DNA of 7,177 nt. Source: Candidatus Poribacteria bacterium. GTDB taxonomy: Bacteria; Poribacteria; WGA-4E; WGA-3G. The notes beneath the pieces were generated by a model. That model ran no database searches. It was not told the origin of the DNA and was given only the letters and a program-made list of their open reading frames with translations. Location of the stretch: positions 1 to 7,177 of the forward strand of contig VXXH01000257.1 of the NCBI GenBank assembly GCA_009835515.1. The letters run 5' to 3'. The translations under genes and the position numbers were made by a program. Shown here piece by piece: positions 5,531 through 7,177 of this stretch. The number at the start of each line of letters is the position of its first letter. Within the stretch, counting starts at the first letter, position 1.

Positions 5531-7177
5531 CTAAAATGCCCGAATCACCTTAGTAACTAAACGCCGCTTGAATTCCAAAGCATTTGGATCACCGAGAATA
5601 ATGAAAAAGTCTGTGCCAGCGTAACCTGAGCGGCGCAATGCGAAGTAGATATTAACACCTTCCACTTGCCAGATCAACCGACTGCCGAGGCTTAGCGCAG
5701 GACTGAAGTCATAAGTGAGCGTTAAAATCTGTTGGTATCGCCGCTCAAAATGCCACTGGATTTGGGAAGTCAAGCCAGCGGTGAAGCCATAGGCACGCAG
5801 ATTTAGATTTCCACTAACGCTATAAAACCGCTCACCTGCCTGTTCACCCCAGTCATAACTGACACTGAAGTTGTTGAAGCGGTCCGTGGCACGAACGCCC
5901 AGGCTGACGCTGAACAAGGAGTCTGAGAATTCTTTAAATCGGCCACCATTCCAGAAAACAGAAAGCGAGTAGTCGTTGTGAGTCAAGATTCGTGAGGAGA
6001 GCCTAATATCGCGGCTGAAGACCTCACCTTGGTATGTGTTAGTAGCGTCAGTATGGGCAAAGAGGGTAAGACTCCGGACAATCCCTTCACGCCACTCGTT
6101 TTTGAACATAGTGGTGAGGTTAATGCCTCGGTAGCCTTTGAACGGATGGTAACCAAGATTGTTCACAAAATCTGGATCTGTAAAGAAAATTCTTGAAGTC
6201 GATTGAATAAGACGACCGTTGTAACTCAAACCGATGACCCCGTCTCTCCCATCTGACGCATCCGCCCAACTTTGGGTGAGATCACCGAATACTGAAAATC
6301 TTCCGTGTCGCGCATTACCTGATACAGAGCCTACATTGTTCGAGGAATTACCCTGTTTGTGATGTGATAAGAACGCAGCACTGATTTTAGATGTCGCTGT
6401 AAGGGATTGCGACGCGCTAAGGATAAAGTTCTGGTTGTTTTTATGGTACGTACCTAAGGTGCCGACTGAAGTGTTCTTCGCCAGTTTTCCAAAGAGTTTA
6501 AGCCCACCGTCCATATCCTCTATCCGCCGCGAGTAAAAAAGCTGCCCAACGTTGTAGACATTGCCCCCCTCAGAAAAGAAAGGACGACGATCCGGCACGT
6601 AGCGTTCACCATAGGAAAAGTCAATGCCTTCTACAGCCTGTTCGATATTATCAAAATCGGGGTTGGCAGTGCCGATGAGTCGTAGTTGCGGCGTGACTTC
6701 ATAACGGAGATCCGCGCCTGCGCGGGCAGTATATTCTCTCTCGTCAGTTTCTGTTTCACTGATACCACCAACCAGATAGGGTAACAACTTGAGTTCACGC
6801 TTTCGCGGTGGAGGTAGAACATCGACCCAATGTCCATCGTTCTCTCGAAATTCGTTAACACCGAGATTACACCACCACGACTTTTCCCCGGTCCGCTGCT
6901 GCCCGCGGTCAATGTTAATACCCATCCGAACGGGCTTTGTTGTGTCAGGGTAATCGAGCATCTGCCACGGAATTTCCATCTCTACAATCCAGCCGTCCTC
7001 TACAATCTGTGCCGCGGTTTTCCAGAGTCCGATCCATTCGCTTTTTTCGGCGCGTCCGGTGGCGAGGTGCGCGAATTTTGTGCCGAGCGCGTTTGCCATA
7101 AAGAAGTTTCTATCGGAAAATTGGTGCGTGTGAAAAGGATCGAGACTGAAGGAGACCCAATCTTCACCTTGGAATCG
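5531..7177 (-). CDS. CBM9-like domain / DUF5916 outer-membrane protein (copy B), 5' end outside window
   Basis: A partial gene whose frame stays open to the right edge. The last 78 bases encode RFQGEDWVSFSLDPFH and the following residues, matching copy A from residue 136, so the Met at 7099 is internal and not a start. The visible 548 residues cover the second half of the CBM9-like domain and the whole DUF5916 part, including the RRPFFSEGG motif and the C-terminal VIRAF with its terminal Phe. It is very close to copy A over the plug/early-barrel region and over the last 95 residues, but clearly different in the middle of the barrel. It lacks the 7 extra residues that copy A has near 280-289. 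Homology with copy A ends at the stop codon: the 3' flanks are unrelated. The signal peptide and promoter are off the window. The role is presumably the same kind of surface or outer-membrane function as copy A, with a different exposed surface. Confidence 0.85.
   Translation of the reverse strand, partial: RFQGEDWVSFSLDPFHTHQFSDRNFFMANALGTKFAHLATGRAEKSEWIGLWKTAAQIVEDGWIVEMEIPWQMLDYPDTTKPVRMGINIDRGQQRTGEKSWWCNLGVNEFRENDGHWVDVLPPPRKRELKLLPYLVGGISETETDEREYTARAGADLRYEVTPQLRLIGTANPDFDNIEQAVEGIDFSYGERYVPDRRPFFSEGGNVYNVGQLFYSRRIEDMDGGLKLFGKLAKNTSVGTLGTYHKNNQNFILSASQSLTATSKISAAFLSHHKQGNSSNNVGSVSGNARHGRFSVFGDLTQSWADASDGRDGVIGLSYNGRLIQSTSRIFFTDPDFVNNLGYHPFKGYRGINLTTMFKNEWREGIVRSLTLFAHTDATNTYQGEVFSRDIRLSSRILTHNDYSLSVFWNGGRFKEFSDSLFSVSLGVRATDRFNNFSVSYDWGEQAGERFYSVSGNLNLRAYGFTAGLTSQIQWHFERRYQQILTLTYDFSPALSLGSRLIWQVEGVNIYFALRRSGYAGTDFFIILGDPNALEFKRRLVTKVIRAF

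Noticed and set aside
7099..7099. Met at 7099 as the start of DUF5916 copy B
   Set aside because: The frame stays open to the window edge, and the 26 codons beyond it match copy A residues 136-161 closely, so the true start is outside the window.

Overview
All coding in this window is on the minus strand, so transcription runs from high to low coordinates. By eye the base composition is balanced to slightly AT-rich. Purine-rich Shine-Dalgarno sites precede every complete gene. Two large secreted proteins end in a C-terminal phenylalanine, which is typical of outer-membrane beta-barrels, so the host should be a Gram-negative-type bacterium with an outer membrane. The DUF5916 paralogues, the ECF sigma factor, a MacB-type permease and many short palindromic repeats suggest an environmental, metagenome-type lineage. 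Candidatus Poribacteria or a relative is my best guess, but this is inference and only moderately secure.

Layout in transcription order: (1) 7177-5531, the 3' part of a CBM9/DUF5916 outer-membrane protein (copy B), cut by the window edge. (2) A 289-bp spacer with a 93-bp element that has inverted ends and TA flanks, like a MITE. (3) 5241-4048, a continuous reading frame joining a complete ECF sigma factor (about residues 1-180) to the GTP-binding half of FtsZ (about residues 189-397). The FtsZ part stops just before the T7 catalytic loop. (4) A 317-bp spacer with a perfect 13-bp hairpin. (5) 3730-2447, a MacB/FtsX-type ABC permease with no ATPase gene next to it. (6) A 63-bp relic at 2413-2351 that matches the 3' end of the sigma-FtsZ gene, including its unusual tail. 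(7) A 15-bp perfect hairpin. (8) 2172-100, the complete CBM9/DUF5916 protein (copy A), followed by a 9-bp hairpin that may be a terminator.

The window looks like a duplicated locus. There are two DUF5916 genes, and one FtsZ-like 3' end is intact while another is a relic. The relic lies just upstream of DUF5916 copy A, so an ancestral cassette of the form [sigma-FtsZ-like][DUF5916] may have been duplicated and then disrupted, with the permease now between the parts. The two DUF5916 genes diverge in patches, and copy A carries a 21-nt in-frame expansion built on a REP-like palindrome.

The item most worth following up is the sigma-FtsZ fusion. It joins a promoter-recognition protein to a polymerisation-type GTPase domain that keeps the nucleotide-binding loops but lacks the loop needed to hydrolyse GTP in the neighbouring subunit. 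The same non-standard tail in the relic argues that the truncated form is an established family and not a local accident. What the proteins do together cannot be read from the sequence. The sigma domain may control the surface proteins around it, but this is speculation.
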